The position numbers and the translations under genes were made by a program. Of a stretch of DNA of 64,000 bases, positions 45,125-58,140 are shown piece by piece. A model generated the notes under the pieces. It had not been told where the DNA came from and made no database searches. It saw only the letters and a list, made by a program, of their open reading frames with translations. Position 1 is the first letter of the stretch; each line of letters begins with the position of its first letter. This DNA comes from Cymbidium sinense (taxonomy: Eukaryota > Streptophyta > Magnoliopsida > Asparagales > Orchidaceae): NCBI GenBank assembly GCA_021442155.1, contig CM038221.1:148109601-148173600 (forward strand), given 5' to 3'.

Positions 45125-48100
45125 TGGTTGAAAAATTCCTATAAGGGAGTTGCCTTCAAATCTATGGGGAGAAATGAAAGAGGCAACACCTATATAAAAA
45201 TTCATCTTGGTAAGATGCCACGCAGATCCACAGATGTACTTATTCAGGTGATCGGATTCATCATCAAGGAAATAGTGTACTATCTCAAGAGATAGAAATC
45301 ACTACCCTTTAATGGAACCAATCACCTCAAAAAGAACTCCTAAGGACGATGGGTTTGCATGTGAGATTCTTCCCTACTTTATATGGGAAAAGCAGGTTTA
45401 TTTTAAATTGGGTTCGTTAAGTTCTACAGGGAAAGCCCCATAGTTAATTACATCCTAAAGGAGGATCCTTAGGAAAACTCTTGATTAAGGTAAATGATCA
45501 TTGTCTCAAGATTTCAAGAAGGACTATCAATCGATTTTGTTTGAAGATCAAATGAGATTGATCAAAAGAGGAGTTATTATCAAGCCAAAATGAAGATAAG
45601 TAGGAGATGCCCATGATGCTATGAAACCTAGTGAGCATTTGACTATCCTATAGGCTTTACATTTTAGAAATTGATTTAGTTTATTTAAGTTACATTTTTT
45701 ATTAGAAATTTAGGACTTAAGATTCCTTAACATAAGATTAAGAAATGCCTAAGAGGTGAGGAGTTATGCTTGTGGCCCACAAAGGGGAGAAGCAACCTCA
45801 GAACCTAAATCTAGGGAGCTTCGGCGAGGGCCGGAAGCACAGCCCAAATCTAAGGAAAAATTGGATAATTTTGGTTTGCCACCATAAGAGAGGACAAACC
45901 ACCGACAACTTAGACTTACAATTGCCTAGGGGTGGCCTCCAACTAACTCCTCCAATGATTTTAAATACATGTACGCAAGTCTTTATGCTTATGCAAGATA
46001 GCTAGGGTGTTATTTATTAGAAAGAGACTAAGTCATTAAACTCACTCCTTAAATAGACTAGATCATGTAAAAAGCATGCTTCAAATGACCTAAATCTAAT
46101 GCAATTCAAATTTCATTTTATTTCATTTTGGATAATTATTTTGACTTAGGATAATAGGATTTTTATGACTAATGCATGAGAAATTAGATTATTGGCCAAA
46201 ATCAGCGAGAAGGGAGGAGGTGAGTTTTCACCACGGCTCTCAAAAGTCAAGCCGAGTTCTCTGGAAAAGGTGAAAGCCCTCCAATTAAGAGTGAAATAAG
46301 ATACATTTGTGCATGATATTATAAAGAAATGCTCATCTAGCTAAGGGGTTGCTAATTCTTTTATCTTGATTTTAAACCTAAGCTTTATGTGAGGTTATGA
46401 GTTATTTAATTTTAATTTGAATTGTTAAGTTGGGTAAAAGATTTATTTTTTTCTAAAGAGCCTAATCTAAATCCAAACCACATATAAAGCAAGAAAGAAA
46501 CTAGAAAAATCATGCCACTTAATGTAAAAGCTAAATAAATCAATAATCAATTTATAAAACTAATCGTAAAAAGAATAAATGGTCATTGTGGTCAGGCACC
46601 ACCACACAAACCCAAAAATATCAAACATGGGTAGCCGAGCTCTACCGTTATACAAACTAGATTATAAATGAATTAAATTACAATTAAGAAAATGAATTCA
46701 TTGTTATGGGAGTCTTCAAGCTTTATTCTTCTTTCTTTCTTTTTCTTTTCTTCTTTGGTTCCTCCTTTGAATGGTTGGAAGGTGGATGCTCCAAGGCTTA
46801 ACATGGTGCATAAGATAGGATCTTATGATCAATGTTCATCCTAATCCATAACAAATCATTTTAAAATCCTATTTATACAAATTTTTACATGAAAAGGAAA
46901 AGTGGAAATCTAACTAACACCTACAAAATAAAGGTTAGCTAAAATACACTACACAAATCCCAAGTATGTATATTGGACTTATCACCCACACATGGGTGAC
47001 TAAGTCCACTTAGCCTATGGAATATGCTTAGGGGTATAAAGCACCTACAAGCAAAAGCATTTATATTTTTATCTATAATAGTACTCCTTAAGCACAATCC
47101 CCTATAGAAAAGAATGGTTAGATTAAGAACGTCCTACCATTCATTCTACAAGCATACACCCTAACATCCAGTCTAAAACATATATCACAAAATAAAACAT
47201 AACATCAAACCATGCATCGACCTAACCTAAGGCTAGAAGTGGTGACTTAAGCTAATATGTGTGTTTTGAAGGTTTCTGTGGTATGCTCAGTTATGACTTT
47301 AGGTTTAAATTTTCTAAGTGTGAAGAACATGTTCAACTTAGAGGAGGATTTCATTAAGTTGTTTAAGTGTTTTGGGTTGGTTTTATTTCATGTTTTAATT
47401 TGGTTTAAGTGAAACCTACAATTAATTACTAAGTTATGAAGAGAGGGAAAGAGAAGATAACTTCTCTTTCCTTCCCTAACCTTAAGTAATTTTCTAAAGT
47501 AGGTTCATGTTTTAGTTTCATTTTAGGTGAATGTTTTGATTACATCTTTTAATCAATCCTAAGTTTAGATAAACTCTAAACAAACCTATTCAAAAAGAAA
47601 GACATTTTAAGATTAAATAAAATGAACCAAAATTCACATAACACATATTACTTCATTTCTTTCCCCAACATATATAACATGCATGTGGATGGACCCTAAG
47701 CATATCTATACTTGCAAATGAGAGTATTTAACACACTTTATGATACATGCTAAGTAATTCATTTAAGGAAATTTAGGAGTTGAATATACATGATTTTTCT
47801 TAAGTAGAAGTGTTCCTTATCTAAATTTTCACATACATACATGAAAGTAGGAAAGGCATAAGTGAGTCCAGTGTAAGGTACAAGACCTACTTAAGGCTAC
47901 TTAAAGCCTCGCAACCTCGGGGTTGTCCAGACTAATATACCACTTTCCTTAAATATGAATATGCATATAAAAGAAATGAAATAGAAAAGGAATATGCAAC
48001 AGTTGTTTAATGGATTCATTTTATCTTATGCAATTTATGTATGCAAGTATAGGTAACCCTTCTTAAATGATAACATAGGGATGAATAGGGTATAGAATTA

Positions 48101-48930
48101 AGTAAGTGTTGGGTTCTTTTCAAATGAACCCTACATCTTACCAACTCCTTTTCAAAACTATGCTAACATAAGAAAGAAAGGAAAAACTACACTAAGCATG
48201 ACTTTATAATCTATCACATGCAAGCTTATAATTAAAGTATAAGTAGCACACTTTCAGATTTAGTATTTGATTTATGTATTTTAAAAATAATTTGGATTTA
48301 GTAGTGATAATAGCCACTCATATTTCTACTTTAGCCAACACATGTAAATTTGACATAAAGTAAACAATTTCATTTTAAAATTTGAATTCCAAAACTATGA
48401 ATGCATGAAATCACTTGGCATGCAATTTAACATGTTGAGGAAAGATCCAAAGCAATGAAAGCATGTAAACAAAATCACTTTACTTAAATCCTAAAGACAT
48501 TCTTATAGAATAAGAAAATTTAGAATAAATCAAAGTGAATTTCAAAATGATTTTTGTTTACTTTGAAGTTTGATATAATTTTGAAAAGGTGAGATAAGTT
48601 TGCTATTCATAACCCATTTTGATATGTGTTTGATACTTTTGTTTAATTTTCATATAATTAGATCCATTTTTATGCATTGATTAGTTTAAGGTATGAATTA
48701 AGTAGCTTAATTAACCCTTACCTACACCACCTTAGAAGAATTAACTAAATAATTATGAGCTAGATGACATAAAAACCCACAAGGAATTTAAATTTGTAAT
48801 GCACCTAATAATGAAAAGGCCTAATGCAATTTGGCTCACAATTAAAGTTAATTAAGCTAAGGGGTTTAGCTTAAGTAATTTCAAAACACCCTTCACACAT
48901 GTGAATTGGATTTTGATTTCCTTAAATAAA
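45125..48930 (-). repeat. 5' LTR of the giant element, left copy (cut by gap)
   Basis: A direct repeat of 31994-35770, in the same order and with the same motifs, bordered on the left (element 3' side) by the leader. Its TATA box is intact (TATAAATAG, complement of 46869-46877), and a CTT/GAA-rich tract (46725-46760) follows in the element sense. The U3 portion beyond 48930 is lost in the gap. It differs from the 3' LTR by numerous small indels, so the insertion is old or the consensus has indel errors. Confidence 0.85.
46869..46877 (-). promoter_or_regulatory. TATA box, 5' LTR of left giant element
   Basis: TATAAATAG on the minus strand, about 120 bp upstream (element sense) of the GAA-rich tract and AATAAA signal, at the same LTR position as 54086-54094. 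Confidence 0.6.
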
Positions 48931-49030
48931 NNNNNNNNNNNNNNNNNNNNNNNNNNNNNNNNNNNNNNNNNNNNNNNNNNNNNNNNNNNNNNNNNNNNNN
49001 NNNNNNNNNNNNNNNNNNNNNNNNNNNNNN
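48931..49030. other. Assembly gap (100 N)
   Basis: A run of 100 undetermined bases separates two oppositely oriented 5' LTRs. The round size suggests a placeholder of unknown true length. The missing U3 parts of both LTRs should lie here if both are complete. Confidence 0.99.
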
Positions 49031-49329
49031 TGAAATATAACAAACCAATTTCAAAAAATCAAACTCATCAAATCAAAATCAAATATAAGCCTTTCAAGTA
49101 AAAATCTTGAACTTAGCCAAATCACTTTCAAATCAAGCCAAACTCTTGATTTTCTCTCATGGTTCAATCAATCTTACAATCATGAGCTCATATATAAATC
49201 CAAACTTCAATCATTCAATCAAAACCCAAAACCAAATCAAAATCAAACTCCAAGACCCCTTCATATTCTTCTTCCTTTGAATTTTCAAATGGATCAAACC
49301 ATTTGACTTCAAACCACTTGTAAATGGAT

Positions 49330-50240
49330 TTATATTTCAATCATGAGTCCATATACAAGATCAACTTCAAATCAAGCTTTGACCAAGCCATTTGACCCAC
49401 TTAGGCTCACTTGACCCAAAGTGACCTAAAGTACCTTATGAGCCAACTTTGATCCTAACCAAATTGGATTGAACCAAACTCATATATCCTCTCATCATGA
49501 TCAACAATCATGGGATGATCAATCAATCAAATTGGGTCAAACCAAGTCAAACCTAAGGGTTGACCAAGTCAACACTTAACCTAAAATGAAACCTAACATA
49601 GCCAAATTCCAATAGGCCAAATTGATTGAAACCATTGATCTAAGTTCACTCATGACCTATGTTTGAACTTGACCAAGCCAACATTTGAGCCTAACCCAGC
49701 CCAATTGGCTCACTTGACTGTTGACCCATTTTGACCTAAAGGGTCAAAATGTGTCAAAACTTGATCTAAGCCAAATTGATTTGAACCAATGGGTCAAGTC
49801 CATTCCAAATCACTTGTGGAACTTGACCAAAGCCTCAATTGGCCAACTAGACCCAACCTAGCCCAATTGACCTTAGACCCAACATGACCCAAAGGGGTCA
49901 TGTTGAGCCAAAATTGAACTTAACCAAAATTGATTAACAAAGATATCAATCCACTCATATGACTAACCAAACCCAAACCTACCCTAGACCTACCTCAAAT
50001 TGGTCAAATGGGTCAAATAAGTCAACTTGACCCATTTGACCTAAATGAAGTCATATGAGCCAAAACCAAATATATACCAAATTGAATCAAACCAAAGCCA
50101 CCAAAACATTTCAAATGGTCATATGAACTTGACCCAACCCTTGGTTTGACCCAATTTGACCAATTGGTCAACTTGACCAAGTTGACCCATTTTGACCTAA
50201 ATGGGTCAACATGAGCCAAACCCTATCAAATGGATTCCAA
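49330..50240. promoter_or_regulatory. W-box-dense block in LTR U3 (right copy)
   Basis: The inverse of 37590-38475, with repeated TTGACC words such as those around 49550-49570, 49735-49760 and 50020-50210. It lies about 4 kb upstream of the TATA box, so it would be a distal element at most. Confidence 0.55.
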
Positions 50241-53200
50241 ATCCAATGAAACTTGGCCAAACCTAGTTTCTCCACCAAAACCCCAAAGTAAAAATAGCAA
50301 AAATGACCATCCTACCCCTAGTCCATAGAACAAATTTTGGCCTAACCCATGGGTAATTTGGTCATACCCTCTTCACAATCACTGAGGCATTCCTAAAAGC
50401 TCAAGGGGACTTAGTGATGAGTGGTGCACCCAACCTAATGGGTTTGTCAGCCCATTTGGTCCCTAGACCAAACCCACCCAGCTAAAATTGAATTTTCAAA
50501 CTCCCTTAAGCTCAAATTAAGGCACATGGGAGGTTCAATCCACTCTTGGATGAAATCACCATGTGCACACTCAAAATAGATCAAAAGCCTCCCAATCTCA
50601 TCAATTGATCAAAAATGGCATGGACATGTCGTCGATCCTTCAAGGGGAGATATACTCCCCTAATTCACTATTTTCATACACCCTCTCGATTGAAGCTAAG
50701 AACCAGAACATCATGAGAGCACTCCCAAGCTTCTTAGAGAGGATAAGAATTCCCCATTTCTCAGTTTTGCAAAGTGAAAAAATTAGGGAGCTCAATCCAA
50801 TCTTGAATTTCCTCCACACTGAAAACCACCTCAATTCCTCCTACACACTTCTTCTAAGGACCAATCCGAGCTCACTTAAGCTTCCATTGGAGTTCCCATA
50901 GCAAGGAGAGGAGCAATTGGATCAAAGTCATAAGGATCTTCAAGTGGTGTTGGTCCATAGAGAAAGCCACTCAATCCTAAGGCCTAGGAATTTCAACAGG
51001 GCTTCATCTTCACCATATGAAGCTACCTCATCGATTTCGAGCACCGATGATCACCTTCGGGGAGGTATGGAATTTTTCGATCACTAAACTCAATGTGGCG
51101 TGGAGCTTTATAAAAGGAATTTTCACCTCATCAAATTTTGACCATTGGATTTGCCGCTCTCTATCTCTAGATGGTGTGGGTTGAATTTGGTGTGATTCCA
51201 TGCTAGATCTAGCTTGGATCTTCCCCTTGGTCATGGACGGTCTCTGTTGATCAAGGGGAAGAACTTGGATCATCACAGTCATCCATCCGCACATTTTAGA
51301 TGGATAGCTGAGATTATTTAACACGTTTAGCTATCCGTTAATCCTTTATAAAACACGGGAGAATCTTTAGCCATCCGATCTTTGATCAGACGATAGAGAA
51401 TATAAGCGCGTGCACCATCGCCGCTATTTGTGAGGTGACAACTTAAGTTGTCCCCTTGTGTGATGCATGTAAAGCGCCAATCACCACACATCACGCCGGA
51501 ACCAAGGATTAGTTATTATTAAAAATGCTTAATTAATTTCTAGTAATCCATGGATCTTCAAAATGCATAACTCTTCATAGAAAATTAGAAAATATGAAAT
51601 AAAACCTATGGATAGATAATTAAACTTAGAACATTTTAAAATTAATTTTGATTTTTGAATTATGATTTTTTAATTTGGGTTTATTGAAAGTGTATTTGCT
51701 AATTACTCTTTGATTAAGCCTATAATTAATCCCAAATTACTTGGGTAAGTTGTAGGGGATGATCTCTACCTCCCCTAATTTTCTTGGAATTTATTAAAGG
51801 CTTGATTAAAGTAACTGCATATGGTTTCTTTAATTTTTCTTCTCATGTAATTAAATATAATTAGGGTATGATTAGTGGTTTACCCTATGATTAGGGTTGA
51901 TTAAGGTCATATCCAATAAGTAGAGGATTTATGGAATAATTTTGGGGCATTTCCCTAAAGTTATTCCCTAAACCCCTCTTCTCTCTCCTCTTAATTAAGG
52001 GTTAATTCAATTATCCCTTTAATCAATTTCTAAAAAATTCTAAAAAAGTTCCAAAACTTAATTAATCTACCTTGGGTAGATGCTTAGTGTAATAGCCTAA
52101 GTTCATTTAAGGAAATCAAAATCCAATTCACATGTGTGAAAGGGTGTTTTGAAATTACTTAAGCTAAACCCCTTAGCTTAATTAACTTTAATTGTGAGCC
52201 AAATTGCATTAGGCCTTTTCATTAGGTGCATTACAAATTTAAATTCTTGTGGGTTTTATGTCATCTCATTGGCTCATAATTATTTAGTTAATTCTTCTAA
52301 GGTGGTGTAAGGTTAATTGCTACTTAATTCATACCTTAAACTAATCAATGCATAAATGGATCTAATTATCTAAAATTAAACAAAATATCAAACACATATG
52401 AAATGGGTTAGAACAGCAAACTCATCTCACCTTTTCAAAATTATATCAAACTTCAAACTAAACAAAAATCATTTTGAAATTCACTTTGATTTATTCTAAA
52501 TTTTCTTATTCTATAATAATGTCTTTAGGATTTAAGTAAAGTGATTTTGTTTACATGCTTTCATTGCTTTGGATCTTTTCAACATGTTAAATTGTATGCC
52601 AAGTGATTTCATGCATTCATAGTTTTGAATTCAAATTTTAAAATGAAATTGTTTACTTTATGTCAAATTTGCATGTGTTGGCTAAAGTAGAAATATGATT
52701 TTATCACTACTAAATCCAAATTATTTTAAAATACATAAATCAAATACTAAATCAGAAACTGTGCTACTTATACTTTAATTATAAGCTTGCATGTGATAGA
52801 TTATAAAGTCATGCTTAGTAGTTTTTCCTTTCTTATGTTAGCATAGTTTTGAATTGGAGTTGGTAAGATGTAGGGTTCATTTGAAAAGAACCCAACACTT
52901 ACTTAATTCTATACCCTATTCATCCCTATGCTATCATTTAAGAAGGGTTACTATACTTGCATACATAAATTGCATAAGATAAAATGAATCCATTAAACAA
53001 CTTTTGCATATTCCTTTTCTATTTCATTTCTTTTATATGCATGTTCATATTTAAGGAAAGTGGTATATTAGTCTGGACAACCCCAAGGTTGTGAGGCTTT
53101 AAGTAGCCCTAAGTAGGTCTTGTACCTTACACCTCGTTAACAATACTATACTCACTTATGCCTTTCTACTTTCATGTATGTATGTGAAAATTTAGATAAG

Positions 53201-54085
53201 GAACACTCTTTCTACTTAAGAAAAATCATGCATATTCAACTTCTAAATTTTCTTAAATGAATTACTTAGCATGCATCATAAAGTGTGTTAAATACTCTCA
53301 TTTGCATGTATAGATATGCTTAGGGTCCATCCACATGCATGTATATATGTTGGGAAAGAAATGAAGTAATATGTGTTATGTGAATTTTGGTTCATTTTAT
53401 TTAATCTTAAAATATCTTTCTTTTGAATAGGTTTGTTTAGAGTTTATCTAAACTTAGGATTGATTAAAAGATGTAATCAAAACATTCACCTAAAATGAAA
53501 CTAAAACATGAACCTCTTTAGAAAATTACTTGGTTAGGAAGGAAAGAGAAGTCTTCTCTTTCCTCTCTTCATAACTTAGTAATTAATTGTAGGTTTCACT
53601 TAAAACAAATTAAAAAAAGAAATAAAACCAACCCAAAACACTTAAACAACTTAATGAAATCCTCCTCTAAGTTGAACATGTTCTTCACACTTAGAAAATT
53701 TAAACCTAAAGTCATAACTGAGCATACCACAAACCTTCAAAGCACACATATATTTAAGTCACCACTTCTAGCCTTAGTTATGTGCATGGTTTGATGTTAT
53801 GTTTTATTTTGTGATATATGTTTTATGATGTTAGGGTATGCTTGTAGAATGAATGGTAGGATGTCTTATAACCATTCTTTCTTGGGATTGTGCTTAAGGG
53901 TGCTATTATAAATAAAAATATAAATGCTTTTGCTTGTGTGCTTTATCCCTAAGCATAATCCATAGGACTTAGTCACCCATGTGTGGGTGATAAGTCCAAT
54001 ATACATGCTTGGATTTGTGGTGTGTTTTAGCTAACCTTTATTTTGTAGGTGTTAGTTAGATTTTTTCCTTTTCATGTAAAATTTG

Positions 54086-54094
54086 TATAAATAG
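54086..54094 (+). promoter_or_regulatory. TATA box of the right giant LTR
   Basis: TATAAATAG, followed by a GA-rich transcribed segment and AATAAA at 54241. It is at the same place as the TATA of the left 5' LTR. Confidence 0.65.
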
Positions 54095-54193
54095 ATTTTG
54101 GAATGATTTGTTAAGATTAGATGAACATTGGTCATAAGATCCTATCTTATGCACCATGTGAAGCCTTGGAGCATCCACCTTCAACCATTCAAA

Positions 54194-54246
54194 GGAGGAA
54201 CCAAAGAAGAAAAGAAGAAGAAGAAAGAAGAAAGAAGAAGAATAAA
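54194..54246 (+). terminator. GAA-rich R segment with AATAAA polyadenylation signal
   Basis: A run of GAAGAAGAAAGAA-type repeats ends in AATAAA at 54241-54246, about 150 bp after the TATA box, as expected for the R region of an LTR. The tract length differs between the three LTR copies (33608-33660, 46725-46760). Confidence 0.5.
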
Positions 54247-55818
54247 GCTTGAAGACCCCATAACAATGAATTCCTTTGCTTAATTGTAATTTAATTCATT
54301 TATAATCTGGGTTGTATAAGATCAGAGCTCAGCTACCCATGTTTAATATTTTTAGGTTTGTGTGGTGGTGCCCGACCACAACGACCATTTATTCTTTTTA
54401 CAATTAGCTTTATAAATTGATTGATGATTTATTTAGCTTTTGCATTAAGTGGCATGATTTTTCTAGTTTCTTTCTTGCTTTATATATGGCCTGGATGTGG
54501 ATTAGGCTCTTTAGGAAAAAATAAATCTTTTACCCAACTTAACAATTCAAATTAAAATTAAATAACTCATAACCTCACCTAAAGCTTAGTTTAAAATCAA
54601 GATAAAAGAATTAGCAACCCCTTAGCTAGATGAGCATTTCTTTATAATATCATGCACAAATGCATCTTATTTCACTCTTAATTGAGGGCTTCCACCTTTG
54701 CTAGAGAACTCAGCTTGACCTTTGAGAGCCATGGTGGAAACTCCTCCTCCCCTTCTCAATTTTGGCCAATCTAATTTCTCATGCATTAGTCATAAAAATC
54801 TTATTATCCTAAGTCAAAATAATTATCCAAAATGAAATAAAATAAAATTTGAATTGCATTAGATTTAGGTCATTTGAAGCATGCCTTTTACATGATCTAG
54901 TCTCTTTAGGGAGTGAGTTTAAGGACTTAGTCTCTTTCTAATAAATAATAACCTAGCTATCTTGCATAAGCATAAAGACTTGCCTACATGTATTTAAAAT
55001 CATAGGAAGAGTTAGTTGGCCACCCCTGGTTGTAAGTCCAAGTCGGTTTTGTCCTCTCATGGTGGCAAACCAATTACCCATTTTGCCTTAGATTTAGGTT
55101 GTGCTTCTGGCCCTCAAAGCTCCCTAGATTTAGGTTCTGAGGTTGCTTCTCCCTTTGTGGGCCATAAGAATAATTCCTCACCTCTTAGGAATTTCTTAAT
55201 CTTGTGTTAAGGAACCTTAAGTCCTAAATTTCTAATGAAAAATACAGCTCAAACAAACTAAATCAATTTCTAAAATGTAAAGCCCAACTATAGGATAGTC
55301 CGAATGCTCACTAGGTTTCTTAGCATCATGGGAATCTCCTATTTATCTTCCATTTTGGCTTCGATAATAACTCCTTCTTTTGATCAATCCTATTTGATCT
55401 TCAAACATAAACCAATCGATTGATAGTCCTTATTGAAATCTTCAGACAATGATCATTTACCTTAATCGAGAGTTTTCTGGGATCCCATCCTTTAGGTAAT
55501 TAACTATGGGGCTTGCCCTGTAGGGAACTTAATGAACCCGATTTAAAATAAACCCGCTTTACTTTCCCATGTAAAGTAGGGAAGAATCTCTAGTACATAT
55601 GCAAACCCATCATCCTTAGAGTTCTTTTGAGGTGATTGGTTCCATTAAAGGGTAGTGATTCTATCTCTGAGATAGTACACTATTTCCTTGATGATGTATC
55701 GATCCTGAATAAGTACATATGGATTCATGGCATCTTACCAAGATGAATTTTATATAGTGTTTCCCTTTCATTTCTCCCATATTTAAAGTGATATATAGAA
55801 TTTTTCACCACATTTTTT

Positions 55819-55833
55819 TGGCAACTCGCTTGG
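55819..55833 (+). other. Primer binding site of the giant element
   Basis: TGGCAACTCGCTTGG lies a few bases after the LTR end (ACCACA, then a T-run). It matches the PBS of the second gypsy family (complement of 12210-12228) except for one missing T and a few changes. In the left copy the same site (complement of about 45095-45115) is mutated to GGCTACTCATTTGATGG. Confidence 0.6.
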
Positions 55834-58140
55834 ATGGTCTCTCCATCTTTGGTAAATGATCATTGTCTTTGAGTATCGTGGATTTGTACTTTGGTATGAA
55901 TCCAAGACTATCCTTCTTTCTATTGGCACTTAACTTTTCATTCTTGAGTTGAGTTAGCCAACATCTTTAGGTTTTAGGACGCATTCCTGTTGGTCTTAAA
56001 ACCCCGTTGTGTTCTCCAATGGGTAACATGAAAAGATCTAAATAAAAAGAAAGCATCATAAAGACTTCCTCCTTACCATTTTCATGATAAGGAAAGGTTC
56101 ATCCTAAATAATAAGTCTTCCATAAAGAACTTTTTTTTCAAAAGCACTTTTCAAAATGCACTTAATAAAATATTTTCCACAAAATTTTGTCACCCTCATT
56201 TAACAATTCCCATAATTGTTACATGTAGGGATTTTCAAAAATAAAACTAAACAACATTTTCTAAAAGCATAAATAAACATCTTCTTTCAATTCACTTTGA
56301 TGAAGATTTCATTTTCAAAATAAAAAAAAGAATCATCCTTTTCAAAAATCACAGTCGTAATCATAAAATTTTCAAAAGCACATGAAATTTTTTATTCAAT
56401 ATACTCACACTTATTGAATAGAAAGTTCATTTGTAAACAAAATTAAAATTTTCAAAAAGCACACATGAATATCTTCATTTAATATACTCAAGTTTATTAA
56501 ATGAAGATTTCATTCCCAAGTAAAAATAAAATATCATTTAGAAATCTACTTAACATATTTCACATATGTTTTAAGTTGAGTTCCTCTCTTCAAAAGCAAC
56601 AATCACAAAAAAAATCACATTTAAAAATAAAATTGATCTCCATTCTACATACCTAAATTTGTTGAAATGGAGGTCCCCTTTTCAAAATTAAAACTTCAAC
56701 AATCATGTTTGAAACTTTTCAAACTTACATTTGGAACCTCACTTAGCATACAAATTTGCTAAGTGAAGTTTCCAAATCTAAAATCAAAATAAACAATCAT
56801 ATTTCAAAATTTTCAATATTTGGAACTTCATTTAACATACCCAAATTTGTTAAGTGAAGTATCCAAATCCAAAATTCAAAAAATTTTCAAAACACATTTT
56901 GGAACCTCACTTAACATACCCAAATTTGTTAAGTGAAGTCTCCAAATCCCAAAATTTAAAAATTTTTAGAACACATTTTGTAATTTTATTTAGCATAATC
57001 AAATTTGCTAAGTGAAATCTCTAAATCCAAAATCCAAAATCAACAATCATATTTTAAAATTTTTTTAAAAAAGCACATTTTGGAACCTCACTTAACATAC
57101 CCAAATTTGTTAAGTGAAGTCTCCAAATCCAAAATTCAAAATTTTCAAACATATTTGGAACTTCATTTAACATACCCAAATTTGTTAAGTAAAGTTTCCA
57201 AATCCAAAAATCCAAAATTTTCAAAACATATTTTGGAACTCCACCTAGCATATTCAAATTTGCTAAGTAAAGTTTCCAAAGTCAAAAAAAATTTTAAACA
57301 CCTTTTGAACTTCTTCCCTTAGCATACCAAATTTGCTAAGGGAAGTTTCCATTTTCAAAACCAAAAATGAAATCAAAATTTTAAACACCATTTGGAATTT
57401 CATTTAGCATACAAATTTGCTAAGTAAAAAATTTCCATTTCATAAACCAAGTGGGACTTCCTTTAGCATACCAAATTTGCTAAAGTTGAATCTCCACTTT
57501 TAATCACCTCAAAAAAAAAAAAAAAAACAAACACTTAGGATCTCCTTAGCATGGTAAATTTGCTAAGGATCCTACCCTTTTCAAAAATCAAAACATTCCA
57601 AATACAAATGAAACACTTAGGATTTTTTTAGCATACCTAAATTTGCTAAGAATCCTATTTTCAAAAATTAAACAAAATACACTTGGGTTCTTCACTTAGC
57701 ATACCTAAATTTGCTAAGTAAGAAATCCAAATAAAAAAATCAAACAAAACAAAATTCACAAAAAGAAACAATCACTTTTACTTTGCTTAGCATACCTAAA
57801 TTTGCTAAGTAAAATTCCAAAAAAATTCAAACAAAACAAAACCAATTTGACCTTACTTTAACATACCTAAATTTGTTAAAGGAAAGGGTCCTCAAATTCA
57901 AAACATTAATGAACTTATGGAAGCATCCTATCAAAAATTTTGAATCCATATTTCAACATACTCAAATTTGTTGAAATTTGGATTCATATTCAAATTCCTC
58001 TTTCAATCAATCTTTCCAAATTCATTTGAACCCCACTTAACACTTCCAAGTTGTTGGATGTGGGTTCAAATTTTTAAATTCAAAATTCAAAATCTATGGA
58101 GATAGAAAATTGATACAAGTTCATTTCTCATTGCATTCTT
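55834..58140 (+). repeat. Hairpin-array leader of the giant element, right copy
   Basis: The inverse of 42700-45124 in element-sense orientation. The typical unit reads CTTAGCATACC-TAAATTTGCTAAG (for example 57695-57718). Variants include TTTAACATACC/TTTGTTAAA, CATTTAACATAC/TTGTTAAGT and CTTCATTTAATA/TATTAAATGAAG-type stems. A few stems have decayed here relative to the left copy (for example near 56640-56675, where GTAGAA has become GTTGAAA). An A17-type homopolymer at about 57512-57528 corresponds to the T-run of the left copy. Confidence 0.88.

Larger units (their letters stand above)
31994..48930 (-). mobile_element. Giant Ty3/gypsy LTR retrotransposon, left copy (minus, pol deleted)
   Basis: Element order on the minus strand: partial 5' LTR (48930 to 45125, cut by the gap), leader with hairpin array (45124 to 42700), gag (42700 to about 39490), then directly the 3' LTR (about 39490 to 31994). 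The LTR identity is shown by the direct repeat of 31994-35770 at 45125-48930, both starting TGGTTGAAAAATTCC. Homology to the right copy in gag ends at about 39490 (near 61045 of the right copy), so protease, RT and integrase are deleted, leaving a gag-only derivative. The target duplication cannot be tested because the other end is in the gap. Confidence 0.8.
49031..55812 (+). repeat. 5' LTR of the giant element, right copy (at least 6.8 kb)
   Basis: 49031-50500 is the inverse of about 37300-38750 (W-box block and flanks), 50520-51500 of 36400-37320, and 51500-55812 of 31994-36400. It ends with TTTTTCACCACA just before the PBS. TATAAATAG is at 54086-54094 and AATAAA at 54241-54246, so R is short (roughly 54115-54265) and U5 about 1.55 kb. 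U3 is at least 5 kb. A small antisense frame (within 51028-51324, minus) is also open in the other LTR (36626-36832, plus). Other open stretches (50563-50901 plus, 55016-55210 plus) are not shared in frame and are not called. Confidence 0.8.

Noticed and set aside
50563..50901. 112-codon plus-strand frame in the right LTR
   Set aside because: The same LTR position in the left copy (36790-37086) is open in a different frame with an unrelated peptide, so there is no conserved coding.
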